From contig JACEVL010001161.1 of NCBI GenBank assembly GCA_020284085.1, positions 3,271,344-3,335,343 of the forward strand: a stretch of DNA of 64,000 nucleotides, in the 5' to 3' direction. This DNA is from Aporrectodea caliginosa (taxonomy: Eukaryota > Annelida > Clitellata > Crassiclitellata > Lumbricidae). The notes under the pieces are model-generated. The model made no database searches and was not told where the DNA came from. It saw only the letters and a list, made by a program, of their open reading frames with translations. The translations under genes were made by a program, and so were the position numbers. Below, in pieces: positions 46,300 through 58,438 of this stretch (position 1 is the stretch's first letter; every line of letters starts with the position of its first letter).

Positions 46300-46718
46300 T
46301 CACCAACACTTTTCTTTCTTAGTTGTGACCTACCTCAAGAACTTTCCTTATCTCTACATATAAATTTCTCAACGTCTTCTAACTGTTTAAGAATTAAATT
46401 GACACAGTTCTTTGAATGTTTCTTTCTTTCTTCAAACACAGTTTAATAACAACAACTCAACTCTTGCATTAAAACAACTGTACTACACTGTATAGTTCAA
46501 ATTCACTGTCATCAGCAGTTTCTAAGTTTGGCGCGCTAACTGCACGTGTAAAACAATCTACCGTCAGCCAATGTTTAGGCTACTTTAGGCCAAGCGCCCA
46601 CGAGCCGACAGCGCAACTAAGGCCTAAGACTAAAACGCTTAACAATCGAATACACATTATATATATATCAACCTAAGGAACACCTGTGCTCATTATATAT
46701 GCAAAACATTAGTTCACA
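46300..46718 (-). repeat. Probable 3' LTR of the Gmr1-like retrotransposon (extent uncertain)
   Basis: Just past the polypurine tract the minus strand reads TGTGAACTAATG, a plausible LTR start, followed by AT-rich sequence with a TATATATATAATG element. No second LTR exists in the window, so the far end is a guess. Confidence 0.4.
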
Positions 46719-46721
46719 TTA

Positions 46722-46740
46722 CCTCCTTCCCTTTCTTTGG
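46722..46740 (-). other. Polypurine tract
   Basis: Minus-strand AAAGAAAGGGAAGGAGG lies about 100 bp after the pol stop and three bases before the presumed LTR, the expected place for plus-strand priming. Confidence 0.65.
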
Positions 46741-46838
46741 ATTGAGCAAATTAAACTTAAAAATTTGCGAAATCATCAGGTACTAAATTATGCAATAAAC
46801 TTAATACTATAATTTATGATACATTAAAATAAACAATC

Positions 46839-49800
46839 TTATAATCTAGATAAACAATCTGCTACAACATTTAATCGTCCTTTCTTATAATTAACTTCTA
46901 CATCAAAAGTTTGCAGTGCCAAAGCCCAACGCACCAGTTTAGCAGACTTAGACATAGATTCAGTCAGATAAGTTAAAGGATTGTGATCGGTAAAGATGTG
47001 AACTTTAGATCCAATGATTATCTCTTTTAACTTATTTAGAGCCCAAACAATAGCATAGGCTTCTTTCTCTACAGTTGCCCATCTCTTCTGGGTGTCAGTC
47101 AATTTCTGACTTATAAATGATACAGGGCGTTCTATTCCCTTATCATCCAGCTGTGTTAAAACAGCTCCTACTGCAAAATCACTGCTATCACAGTACAAAT
47201 TAAAAGGTTTTCCAACATCAAAAACATATAAAACAACTTTAGAGCGTACAGCATCTTTAAGTAAATTAAATGCCTGTTGATGTCTATCAGTCCAATCAAT
47301 CTTATCTGGAACATGTTTGCTTGTCAAATCAGATAGAGGCTTCGCAATCTGTGCAAAATCTTTGATAAACTGTCTATAGTAACCAAAAAATCCCAGCAAT
47401 TGCTTAACTTGTTTCTTCGTTTCTGGGGTTTTCAAATTAATTAAACTTTCAATTCTATCTGGATTCATTTGAATCGTTCCAGAACCAACCACATGACCGA
47501 TGAACTTTACCTCACTCTTACCAAAGATACATTTCTTTAAGTTCAGAGTAATGTTATGCAGTCTCATTTGCATTAAATATGCATCTAAATGCTGTAAATG
47601 AATCTTCCAATCATCTGAATGCACAGCAATGTCATCTACATAGGGCTCAGCAAATTCATTTATAGGCTGTAAAACCATGTTAATTGCTTTAACAAATGTT
47701 CTTCCTGAGTTGATCATCCCGAAAGGAACACGAGTAAACTCGTACAGTCCATTGTGAGTAACAAAAGCAGTTTTCCATTGATCAGTTTGCTTAACAGGAC
47801 AAGTCCAGTAAGCACTTCGACAATCAAAAATCGAGATCACATTTGATTTTCCAACTTTGTGCAAAACATCTTTCACAATCGGCATCGGATATTTACAATC
47901 CACAGTGAACGAGTTAATGTATCTGTAGTCGCAGGCAAGTCTTAGAGAACCGTCTTTCTTTTTAACAATTACCAACGGACTTGCCATTCTGCTCGAAGAT
48001 GGTTTTATAATGTTGGCTTGAAGCATTTCTTTAATTTGTCGTTCAACTTCTGCTCGATAGATGAGTGGAATACGGTAAGCCATAAATTCTTTTTCACGAA
48101 ATTCCGGTTTCAGTTCAATTTCATGTTCAACCAATGTACATAGTCCAGGCTTTTCAGAAAATCGATCAGAATATTTGTTTAGTACTTCCAGCAATTGTTT
48201 TTGTTGAGTCAATGTTAAATGGTTAATCTGATCAGGATCAAGATTCAGTGAATTCTTTTCATCTTGCAAGTCATTCTTTGTCAGCAGTTCAACCACTGAA
48301 CCAAAGTCTTCATCTTCTTCGACGATTAGTCCACAACTCATTGCTCTTGTAATGTACTTTCTGATTTTATTTGCGTGAATTATCTTTCGACAATCGTCAC
48401 CCATGTCAATCAAATAAGAGTACTTTGATCTTCGTTGTATGACAGTACATGGACCATGCCATCGTGAAATCAGTTTATTCGTTGAAGTCGGATATAACAC
48501 AATGACTTTTTCACCCGGTTCAAATTCTTTATGTTTCGCTCTTTTGTTGTATTGATTCGTATACTGTAATTGCTTCTCTCGTGAATATGATTCTGCAAAC
48601 AGTAATGCTTTTTCCATATTTGTTTTCATGTCTTTCAAGTACTTTTCTGGTTGGATTCCAATATGAGGTGGTAAATTAATTTCTCTTGTCCAACTTTCTT
48701 TTAAAATTGCCAATGGTCCACGCGGAATCTTTCCATACACCAACATATAAGGAGCAATTCCAGTAGTTGCATTCGGTACTTCTCGTAATGCCCACACTGT
48801 AAACGGAATTACTTTGTGCCATTGCCTTGGATTGTCAACAATTACATGATGGATCATTTTCTTGAATGTTTGATTCCATCGTTCTACTAATCCAGCTGCC
48901 TCTGGATGACCTGGCGTGTCAAATCTTGGACTACACCCCATTAAATTCAGAAATTCTCTTGTCAGACTCGCAGTAAAATTTGTTCCTTGGTCACTTGTGA
49001 TCACTGAAGGTACACCAACGTTCATGAACAACTCCATCAAAGCATCACATACAGCTTTTGCAGTTAATGATTTCAACAGAAACACTGTAGGCCATCTTGT
49101 GCAAGAATCGACAATACATAAACAGTACTTGTGACCTGCAGCAGATGCTGGCTCGATTGGTCCTACACAATCCATTGTAATTCTTCTAAAGGCTACATCT
49201 TCTCTTGGAATTGGAGTGATAGGAACCCTGTCCATCACCAAACTTCTTGCCTTTAACTGACATTTCTCACATGATTTGCAAAATTTCACTATATCTCTTC
49301 TCATCTTTGGCCACGTAAAAGACAACTTTATTCGTTCTCTAGTTTTCTCTTCTCCAAGATGTCCTCCAAATACTGATTCGTGAGCCAACTCCATCACTTT
49401 CATTCGTCGCTCTTTTGGTAACACCAATTGATATATCGTTTGCTCTAATATTCGATATCTCTTGTACAGTAAGCCATTTACCACGCAGAATTCAGATTCT
49501 TTATCTGGTGCTAACGTCCACCATGCTTTCAATGATTCATCTTGTCTCTGCTGTTCTTCGAATTTCTTTGCGTCTGCAATCTGCATCTGTTGTTCTTCGT
49601 CTTTCTCATTTTCTTCAAACAAATCTCCTATCGCCACATCACAATCATTATCCTCTTTCGTTTCATTTAGATTACCATTCTTGCATGCAGCCATCTCTTG
49701 TTCACTCATCTCTGCTGTTATACCGTCTTGCATTAAACTTTGTTGATCATCACTTTCGTTTTCCTCTTCGCTTGAACTTTCAGTTTCACTTTCCTCTTCG

Positions 49801-50955
49801 ACTTCTATCACTTTCTTTCGCTGACTCTGCAATCTCGTCGTTACATTCGCTTGCACATCTCCTTGTATCATTTTCACTTGTGGCACGGCTTTAAGTTCTG
49901 CAATGATTTCTGGATGCAACAAGAATCTTTCTGTGCTTCCCATTTTTGCAATACTAGCACACATCAATGTCACATACGGTGTAAGTGAACATTTGACTTT
50001 ATGCGGAATTACCTCTTCTTCCACATCGTTACAACACAGCCTTACATCAACTTTCACCAACTTTGCAGGAATGGCATCTCCTGCCACGCATTGTAAGTTC
50101 ACTTTTCCAATCTGCTCCACCTTCATGCCTTCCAGTAATTCTTCACTAATCACCGGAACCTCTGCTCCAGAATCAATCAGTGCTTTTACTTTTATTGGTT
50201 CTTTTCCTGCTGTTCCACGAATTTCTACCTCGACGTACTGTAATAACACTTTCTTCAATGCTGTACTTTCATCTCTTCCAACCATTTCTTTCTGCATTCC
50301 ATTGTGCAATAGAATTTCTTTCTGAATATCAGGTGAAAGGTGACATTTCATCACTGACTTTACTTCAGTTTCATTGTTCTGATGTTCTGTGGCTTGACTT
50401 TCAGAATTATCAACCACTTGAATTCGATTCACCCTCGAATGTTCTTGTTTTCCACCATAATTGGAGGTTGTAACAGGAACTGGACAGAATTTCATCAAAT
50501 GCCTGTCTGATCCGCAGTTATGACAACGTTTCACCACTGCACCTCGTTGTTCGATGCTTTCTTTTCTCTTATATGGAGTAAACGATGCATTGCCTTCTCT
50601 CGCGACAAACCTTGGTGGTGATTTGTTATATACCTGACGTTGTCTGGTCATCATCGACTCTCTATTCTCGTGAACAACCGGAGAATTTGGTTTCACTTCT
50701 GCACCTCTGAACTGATTTCCTGTTTCTTGATTGCTCTTCCAATGAAAACCAAAATTTGGAGTGAACTGTTGATTTCTTTTTACATTGGGTACAAAACCAA
50801 AACTTGTCTTATTCGGAATTGCCAAACCAATTCTATTATTCACATGAATGTCCGCTAGGTCTGCCACAACACTAGCTTCGTAACAATCAGTTCCTTCCTT
50901 CGACAATACAAACTGTAGTGGACCTGGTGGTAGTGATTCATCATTTTCCCTGTGC
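46839..50955 (-). CDS. Gmr1-like Ty3/Gypsy retrotransposon gag-pol, 5'-truncated, PR-IN-RT-RH order
   Basis: A single frame without stops reads (about residue positions from codon 50906) the Gag C-terminus with one CCHC zinc knuckle at 128-141, aspartic protease with DSGA near 245, an acidic linker, then integrase: HHCC zinc domain, catalytic MDCVGP, SDQG and VERW with D-35-E spacing. Only after integrase come reverse transcriptase (YVDD box) and RNase H (YCDSSD, TDHNPL) up to the stop. Ty3/Gypsy elements normally have integrase last; integrase before RT is the hallmark of the Gmr1 group in deuterostomes. Sequence motifs remain Gypsy-like, not Copia-like. The frame is open back to a TAG near 50955 without an ATG. 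Most of Gag and the 5' LTR are missing. All visible catalytic residues are intact. Confidence 0.93.
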
Positions 50956-50981
50956 TATATCCATTGTAGGCTGCCTCTCTC

Positions 50982-51100
50982 TTCCAGTGGATTGACCTTC
51001 TGGATATTGACCTGACTGGGCCTTGGATATACGCCATCGTTTGATGTCATGTGCATTAGACATGTGAGCTTTAGAAGTTAATAATTAATCATATTCACAA
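50982..51100. repeat. Dispersed repeat at the truncated 5' side of the retrotransposon
   Basis: CCAGTGGATTGACCTTCTGG, ATATTGACCTGACTGG and TGTGCATTAGACATGTG match the copy at 7337-7466. It may be the DNA into which the truncated element was joined. Confidence 0.55.
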
Positions 51101-51175
51101 ACAATGGAGAAAGCAAGGGCATAAAAAGCTTCACGTTTTAACTTTAATTTAATTTTTGTATTTAGATTGTTCTTC

Positions 51176-52250
51176 CAGTACCGGCCTTACCATTGTGCGA
51201 ACCGTGCAATTGCACAGGGCCCGCAAATTTGAGGGGCCCGAAAATTTCAGGAAATTAACATGAACAAGACACCCCAATAATAATAGGCCTAAGCTTATTA
51301 TGGTTTCAATTAAATCTTCTCTTTTATCAAAAAATAAAAGTCAATTGGTACAAACTTATTTTCTGCGACATTTTATGCGACATTTTCGGGCCCCCTATTA
51401 GTGGGAAGGCCCGGAAATCTCACAGTAAACTAGTGATATTTTTGGGCCCCCTATTGTGGGGGTCCGAAAATTAACATGAACAAGACACCCTAGTGACCCT
51501 AATAATAATGTTATGGTTTCAATTTAATCTTCTCTTTTGTCAAAAAATAAAAGTCAAACGGTACCAAGTTGAAACTATTTGACTTTTATTTTTTGACATA
51601 ATATTATATGTTGTCACAAAAGATTACATTGGGGGCCGTCCATAAAGTACGTCATTTCCAGGGGGGGGTTGAGAAAGTGTGACAGTTTGTGACAGGGGAG
51701 GGGGTCAGGCCATGCGTGACGTCACACATTTATTTTTTTAAATTTTATTTATAATTTATTTTATACAAAAGTGTGAAATTTATGGATAAAAATCTTGGAA
51801 AAGTCTTGTTACTACCCCCTCGAAAATTTTTGGTGTCGAAAAACTGTTGTTACTAACCCCCTCGAAAAGTCATGGGAAAACACCTGTTACTACCCCTCCC
51901 TCGAAAATTCTTGGGAAAACTGCTGTCACTACCCCCCCTCGAAAATTCTTGGGAAAACTGCTGTCACCCCCCCCTCGAAAAGTTTCCCGGTCGAAAGTGT
52001 GACGTACTTTAGGGGGGTCCGAGTTTTGTGACAGTTTGTGACAGGGGGAGGGGGGGTAAAATGGTCAAAAATAGCGTGACGTACTTTATGGACGGCCCCT
52101 TGGGTGCAGAAATGATAACCGTATTTTTAGGGTTTATTATTTAGCACACATATGTATAATGATTAGCAATGAAAAACAATTTGACTTGTGTCATGGGGGC
52201 CCTTACAATTCACTCTGCACAGGGCCCTCAAAATACTAGGGCCGGCGCTG
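51176..52250. mobile_element. hAT-type element hosting a GGGGCCGTCC element
   Basis: Termini CAGTACCGGCC and CAGCGCCGGCC (inverted) with GTTCTTC repeated on both sides (7 bp, one off the usual 8). Subterminal GCACAGGGCCC words occur at both ends. Confidence 0.82.
51632..52099. mobile_element. TIR element of the GGGGCCGTCCAT family with minisatellite
   Basis: GGGGCCGTCCATAAAGTACG at left and the exact inverse at right, with TTG on both sides (51629-51631, 52100-52102). G-rich runs and GTGACAGTTTGTGACAG sit inside both ends. The centre is a minisatellite of about 35 bp, CTTGGGAAAACTGCTG with CCCCCTCGAAAA, the same unit (other orientation) as in 23963-24377. Confidence 0.92.
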
Positions 52251-52378
52251 GTTCTTCACGGCATTTGTTTTGTGTTTATCTGTAGAATACTTTGCACGCA
52301 AACATGATCAACTGCAACATGTGCAGCATAATTATGAGTGTCGAAGCGGATATTAGTCCCAAAATCCTCAGCATATGA

Positions 52379-52620
52379 GTGCAGGTGACCAGTCCTCTCT
52401 CTCTCGCCATCTCATCTTCCGACCAACAGTGAAGGTCAGTGTACTCATTATAGCTGAGTTTGCTATGGGATGACGGTGGGGCAGAAATCTTTGCACCGGT
52501 AAAAGGAGCAGTAGGACAGATGGGTGTCTTGCAGGCTGCCATAAGTTAAATTTCACTCCTGCTAAATTAGTTATCATCTGTTACTACTATATCATGTAAT
52601 CTTACTGCATAAAAGTCGGT
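52379..52620. repeat. SINE-like sequence shared with 55855
   Basis: GTGTACTCATTATAGCTGAG, GCTATGGGATGA and GCAGAAATCT align with GTGTACTCGTAGTTGAG..GAGCTGAAATCTC at 55880. It ends AATTAATAAAGAAAAC and runs into the TTA array. Confidence 0.55.
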
Positions 52621-52639
52621 TTGAATTAATAAAGAAAAC

Positions 52640-52682
<43 letters not shown>

Positions 52683-52897
52683 TATTATTATTATTATTAT
52701 TATTTATTATTATTATTTATTACTATATATCATTATTTATTATTTATTTAGTATTATTATTATTTATTATTATTATCTAATATTTATTATTTTCTATTAT
52801 TATTTATTATTTTTATTTATTATTATAATTTATTATTATTATGTATTATTATTATTATTATTAATTATTATTATTATTATTTATTATTATTATTACA

Positions 52898-52945
<48 letters not shown>

Positions 52946-53104
52946 ATCATATTTACTATTATTATTATATTTATTATTATTATTACTACTACTATTATTA
53001 TTGCAATTATTATTATTATTACATTTATTATTATATTATTAATATTTATTATTATAATTGTTATTTATTATTACTATTAATATTTATTATTATTATGTAT
53101 TATA

Positions 53105-53145
<41 letters not shown>

Positions 53146-53147
53146 CA

Positions 53148-53178
<31 letters not shown>

Positions 53179-53262
53179 TATTATTATTATCATTATTATT
53201 ATCATTATTATTATCTATTATTATTATCATTATTATTGCTCTTTTATTATTATTATTATTGA
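52640..53262. repeat. TTA/TTATTTA microsatellite, ~620 bp
   Basis: Imperfect ATT units throughout, with interspersed ATTT and ATTATC variants. Confidence 0.97.
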
Positions 53263-53299
53263 TTCCCTAGGACTGCAAACTGTCATACATGATTCCTCA

Positions 53300-54110
53300 G
53301 GGACTTAAACTGTCTATCTGGCTGTCTGTCTGGCCGGCTGTCTGTCAATCTGGCTGTCTTGTGTGTCTGTTTGTCTGTCTGTCTGTCTGTCTATCTGTCT
53401 GACTGGCTGTCTGTCTGGCTGCCTGTCTGTCTGGCTGTCTGTCTGTCTGGCTGTCTGTCTGGCTGTCTGTCTATCTGGTTGTCTTATGTGTCTGTCTGTC
53501 TGTCTGGCTGCCTGTCTGTCTATCTGTCTGTCTATCTATCTGGCTTTCTGTCTGTCTGTCTGTCTCGCTATCTGTCTATCTGGCTTTCTGTCTGTCTGTC
53601 TGTCTGGCTGCCTATCTGTCTGTCTGGCTCTCTATCTGTTTGTCTGTCTGTCTATCTGTTTGTCTGTCTGGCTGTCTGTCTGGCTCTCTGTTTGTCCGTC
53701 TGGCTGCCTGTCTGTCTATCTGTCTGGCTGTCTGGCTGTCTGTATGGCTGTCTGTATGGCTGTCTGTCTGTCTATCTGTCTCGCTATCTGTCTTTCTTGC
53801 TGTCTGTCTATCTGGCTGTCTGTCTGTCTGGCTGGCTGTCTGTCTATCTGTCTCGCTATCTGTCTGTCTATCTGGCTGTGTCTGTCTGGCTGTCTGTCTT
53901 ACTTGCTGTCTGTCTATCTGGCTGTGTGTCTGTCTGGCTGTGTGTCTGTCTATCTGGCTGTTTGTCTATCTGGCTGTCTATTTGGCTGTCTGTCTGGCTG
54001 TGTCTGTCTGGCTGGCTGTCTTTCTGTCTTTCTTGCTGTCTGTCTGACTGTCTGTCTGTCTGGCTGTCTGTCTATCTGCTTGTCTGTCTGTGGCTCGACT
54101 AGTTGTCTGA
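53300..54110. repeat. CTGT/CTGTCTGG satellite-like array, ~800 bp
   Basis: CTGTCTGTCTGGCTGTCTGT-type units with CTAT variants. Three frames stay open because the period is four and no unit contains a stop. The Cys/Leu/Ser-rich products are artefacts. Confidence 0.97.
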
Positions 54111-55850
54111 GCAATTTGTTTGCCAAGTGATGATTTTGTTCTTGATAATTTTAATACTTGTAGAGTAGAGCTCTTTTGTGAGGTACCTAAGTTTTTGCGC
54201 TGTGTACACAATGACATTCAACATCTTTTAGGCTAGCAAAGAGAATGAGTGTTTAGGTTCTGTAACTGAAGCGCTAAGCAAACTTGTAATTATATGCACA
54301 GTTACTATAACCAACTTATGGTTGTCTGTCTATCTAAATTGTTACAGTGCAAAACTGTGCACTGTAATTGAAAAAAAAAACCATGCTATATAGATTAGTT
54401 ACCATTAGTTCCCCATTACCATGGCACTAAACAAGTTCTGCTGCTTTTTGATATAATGCAATTGTTTTGTTTCAAGGAGTCGATGCAGTTGTTCAATCTC
54501 TGGCATTTGAGAAGTGCAGACATCTTGCTGTACCGTTGGTCGCACGTTGAAATAAATAATACAGCTGGACACATGTTGTAAGTATCCCTTTTTGTGACAA
54601 TTTAAAAGTACCACTAGTAATAACATATTGATATTAACATATCAGGCACACTGTTAAAAGCTTATACTATACAGTGATTTGGTTCATCGCAAACATATAA
54701 TCAGAATCTATCAGCAGATACTGTACAGTTCAAACATATTATGCATACATTTTCACCTATGCTTGCTGGCATTTTTTTTGCTACTCTCACCCCCACGACA
54801 GTGTTAGTGAGTATGTAATGCTTTGTGTAACCTATGTCACCCACGAACAATATGAGCTGGTTCATGAAGCAAACCCAAGTATGATACACTTTTTATGGTT
54901 AATGTTATCTTTTATGTCTGTTGTATTTCTATGCATGCAATGGTGAAGTTTGCTTTTGTATTTGCTTGCATTTTTTCATATTGTATTGCTTTTTATGTTT
55001 TTATATTTTCAAGATCATCTCTGAACTCTCCAATCGTTAACTCTGAAATCAACCACTCTAATCTACACTATTATTCGCTGCACTTCTGTGCAATCTATCA
55101 CATGTGAAAAGCCAATTTTGAAGTGTGATTCGCATATTTTAATATGGTTTACATGCAGAACTACGTTGAGCAAATTTTGTTCAAAACAATTTTGAATTTT
55201 GTTGTAGATTTTGAGACATGTGCAATTGTGCAGCTATTCTGCAGCTGCCTGTTGTTAGTGGAGAAACATTAAATTTTTCTGCCTATTCAATGAGGTAAGA
55301 ACTTGGCACTATGTACAATAAAGGCTAGGTGGTTCAAGTTTTGCATGCACTCATTTTGTCTTTTGGGAAATGTTTTTTCAACATCACTGCTGCAATAACA
55401 CATGTGTCATCTTCGCATCTTTCATGGTTCATTGCAGATGATTATCAATTTATCCCACCACTCATATTTTGGTATTCTCGCATGCAAATGATTAAAGCAG
55501 GCTGGAAGCTTGCTGAATGATGCAAACCTTGATGTAAAGAGGGAATTTTGTTTAATTTTGATTTATCAAAAGCATGCCAGGCGAGCATCATTTGTCTGAA
55601 GGTTAAATCCTTGGCAATGACAGGCAACACTGCTATCATTTGCACCTGTGAGCTGTTTGCTTTAATTTTGCATGCCTTTCTTGCAATTTCTAAAAAATGT
55701 TCTCAATCTTCTATTTTTATTTTTTCTCAGTCTTGACAATTTTTTATTGATTTAGGAACTTAGTGACTGGCGTCAGATTCTGTATGAAGTGTTAGCGACT
55801 TCATTGTCTTAGCATGTGATGTGGTGGATGGCCGGTCCTTTCCTTTGTTG
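54111..55850. other. Unannotated AT-rich stretch
   Basis: No gene or repeat recognised; open frames are short and lack motifs. Confidence 0.45.
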
Positions 55851-55854
55851 CCTG

Positions 55855-56015
55855 ATCCTCCCACCACTGTGTATTGCCAGTGTACTCGTAGTTGAGTTGG
55901 CTAGGAGCAAGTGGAGCTGAAATCTCAAACAAATATCTGCCATGGACTGGATTTGAAACCTGACATCTTTGTTGAGAATCCAACAAGCTAACCACTAGAC
56001 CTGGGGTGATGCCCA
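55855..56015 (-). mobile_element. tRNA-derived SINE, third type
   Basis: Minus strand GGTCTAGTGGTTAGCTTG (A box) and AGGTTTCAAATCCAG (B box) about 35 nt apart, followed by a body shared with 52379-52500. Confidence 0.75.
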
Positions 56016-56262
56016 TAGGACATGTGCCCAAGTGGAAAGCATGCCCAGAGTGGTATGCATAAATTTTTTTGTATGTAGCACTTCAGAGCATCTCCAAATT
56101 TTCAAACTTTAAAATACACAATCACTCTAGGAATCCACATTTTCTGTTATGAAGGATTTTATTTAACACCTTTCTGAAAGCATTCTTGAAATAATGTCTT
56201 TTCCATTTTTTATGCTTTGCCAATTTCAACCTAGGCTTTTGATAAAAATAATACCGGTATGT

Positions 56263-58430
56263 TAGGGTGGTCCACGACACAATGGTAAAATTTCATCTTT
56301 AGCAGAACTTTGCTCCACAAGTTTAAATCTGTTCTACCTCTCCTAAGTAAGATGTGGACCAAATCTGAAGCAGATTGGAGCAGTTTTAGAGGTCGCTCAA
56401 GGTCGCCAAACATTCTCTTGATGATACCATGGCACAGTGAAAGTTATTGACTGTTATCTGCTCAAGTAAATATTATTAGAACCGCTTGCTACTTAATTTT
56501 GAACTGTTGTTTTAAACTGAAGTTTAGACATAACAATCTAGCATTATTAACTATCCTTTGATGTAGCATGCAAATGTTGGAATTTTTAAAATTGCTTTTA
56601 ATAACTCTAAACCTTTGTACTTAGTCAGATTTATTAGTACATTGGTGAATTTTAGGAATTGAAGAGAGTTGACTGTAGAGTTTTGACATAGCTCACAAAC
56701 ACACTAATGGCAAAGACAAGAAGCTGAAGTTTGGCTTATAGAGAAGGGCACAGAAAAACTGTCTGTGTCCCATCTTCCAACAAAGGTTCCATCCGACGAT
56801 CATACTACAAGTACCATGAGGAGCAGGTGACAGACTTGCATTATACTAATCATAGGTGACGGCGAAGAGATATATACTTGGAGTTCCAAAAATTGGCTGC
56901 AGAACTGGCAACGAACAAGCTGAACCCTGCCTGAGGACTCTGGATGATTGGGCTCTTCAGACTTCGGAATCTAGTTCGTGGTATATGGTCTATGTCCAGC
57001 AATACTCGCCTGAAGAATGATGCCTCCGCTTTTATTGATAATTCGAATTTAGCAAGAATTAACCTGGATGACTTGCCGCCATCATGTCATGGAACTTCTT
57101 CTTGCTGTTTTCGGCTCTTTATCTGGACCTACTGGAGGGTCTGCCATTCCTATGCTCAGCAGGTTCCAGCAAAGCTGGCCACACATTGACCAGGCGACAA
57201 ATGAAATGACTTCCGACGACATCTTTGATGCACACACTTCTGCTCTTCGAGAATAAATGGTTAAATTCTTCAAGGCAGCTCTTGAAGGGTCACATCAGAG
57301 AGAAGGCTTCGAGGAATTCTTGAAACTCAGTTTGATCTTCAAGGTGGTGCAAAGGGAGCAAGATTTTCCTTTCAGGCACCAGGAGCATTCCATCATGCAC
57401 GTTTGATGGTGAAAGCTATCTTTAGCCTTAAAATATTTCTTTCCCAGCAGCTGTTCTCTCCATAATTATGCCAAAGAGAAGCACAGTGTAATGGAGCTGG
57501 CACTGTTTGTGAGCCTTGTCTATGTTCGGTTCTGGCATGAAGCTCCTCTGCCTATAAGAGCACCACTCAACGGTCTACTGCTGCTGGAGGAGCTCAGTAA
57601 ATATCTAAATATGAGAGTGGCAAAGGTTGCCTCGACCGCATTCGGTAGGCATATCTGGTACGTTTAAGAAATTTTCGTCAGCACGTCCTTGTTTGACGAC
57701 AGAATTGGAGTGGACGTGAAACACTGATGGTGACTGACCTCCACCTTCCACAGTTCATCAATTATGTGAAGTGCCTCGACCATCCTCCTGAACCCCTCAG
57801 CTCCCTTGGCTTTGCATCTTCCGTCACAGAGAGAAATACTGTCATCGTTGACATTCTGAACTTGAATGGAAAAGAGAAGGCCGAAGGCTTCCTGGTAAAG
57901 GATCCTAAGGAATAATGCGATGATCACTCCTACCAGGACCTCCTAAAGGCAGCGTCAGTCATGACAGTTATGAACGACTCTGCTGGGAGAGCCATTGGTT
58001 TGATGCAGCAGTAGAATTAATCGTTGACAAAGAATGAAGAGCAGCAGTTCCTTCTTCAGCTCGTGAAATGCTATAGGAACACCTACCCGTCCTGCTCTAA
58101 GGCCACGCTGATGAAGATATGACAGAGGACATAGAATGTGTTACTCAAGAAAAGTTCCAGTGTTTCCATAGCAAAATTGAACAGTTTTGAACCTTTTCTT
58201 ATTTTCATTGCTGCACTATATGTTTTAATTCAACTCAAATTCTGTTTTCTGTTCTTAGTGCAGATTACCGATTTCGTGCTTAATATGGTGAAAATACCCT
58301 GACCTTGAGCGACCTCTAAATAGTCATCAATCTGTCTCAAATTTGGTAGAGGTAATAGTGGGCAGCCATAGAACAAAAGGAGGGTTGTGGAGCGCAACTC
58401 TGAGAAACTTAGTGTTTTTGGACCACGCTA
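56263..58430. mobile_element. 2.2-kb TIR element, 8-bp duplication, unfamiliar coding region
   Basis: Termini TAGGGTGGTCC and TAGCGTGGTCC (inverted), each exactly next to CGGTATGT (56255-56262, 58431-58438), a perfect 8-bp duplication. Inner sequence near both ends is also inverted: AGGTCGCTCAAGGTC at left and GACCTTGAGCGACCT at right. The 8-bp duplication and TAGNG start fit hAT, but the encoded remnant has no hAT dimerisation motif I can see. Confidence 0.92.
56700..58130 (+). pseudogene. Decayed protein gene of the TIR element (family not named)
   Basis: Across several frames the plus strand reads ELALFVSLVYVRFWHEAPLP, LLLLEELSKY, STAFGRHIWY, then SVTERNTVIVDILNLNGKEK, GFLVKDPKE, AASVMTVMNDSAGRAIGLMQ, and LTKNEEQQ...FLLQLVKCYRN. 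Order and spacing recall a widespread uncharacterised protein family of animal genomes that ends in a NEEQxQxLLQ block. That resemblance is from memory and unverified. Multiple stops and frameshifts show it is dead. Confidence 0.6.
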
Positions 58431-58438
58431 CGGTATGT

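Noticed and set aside
48916..50858. Several plus-strand frames of 70-160 codons
   Set aside because: Shadows of the minus-strand retrotransposon frame; no independent motifs.
53359..54130. Long overlapping Cys/Leu/Ser-rich open frames
   Set aside because: Products of a period-4 CTGT array that contains no stop in several frames.
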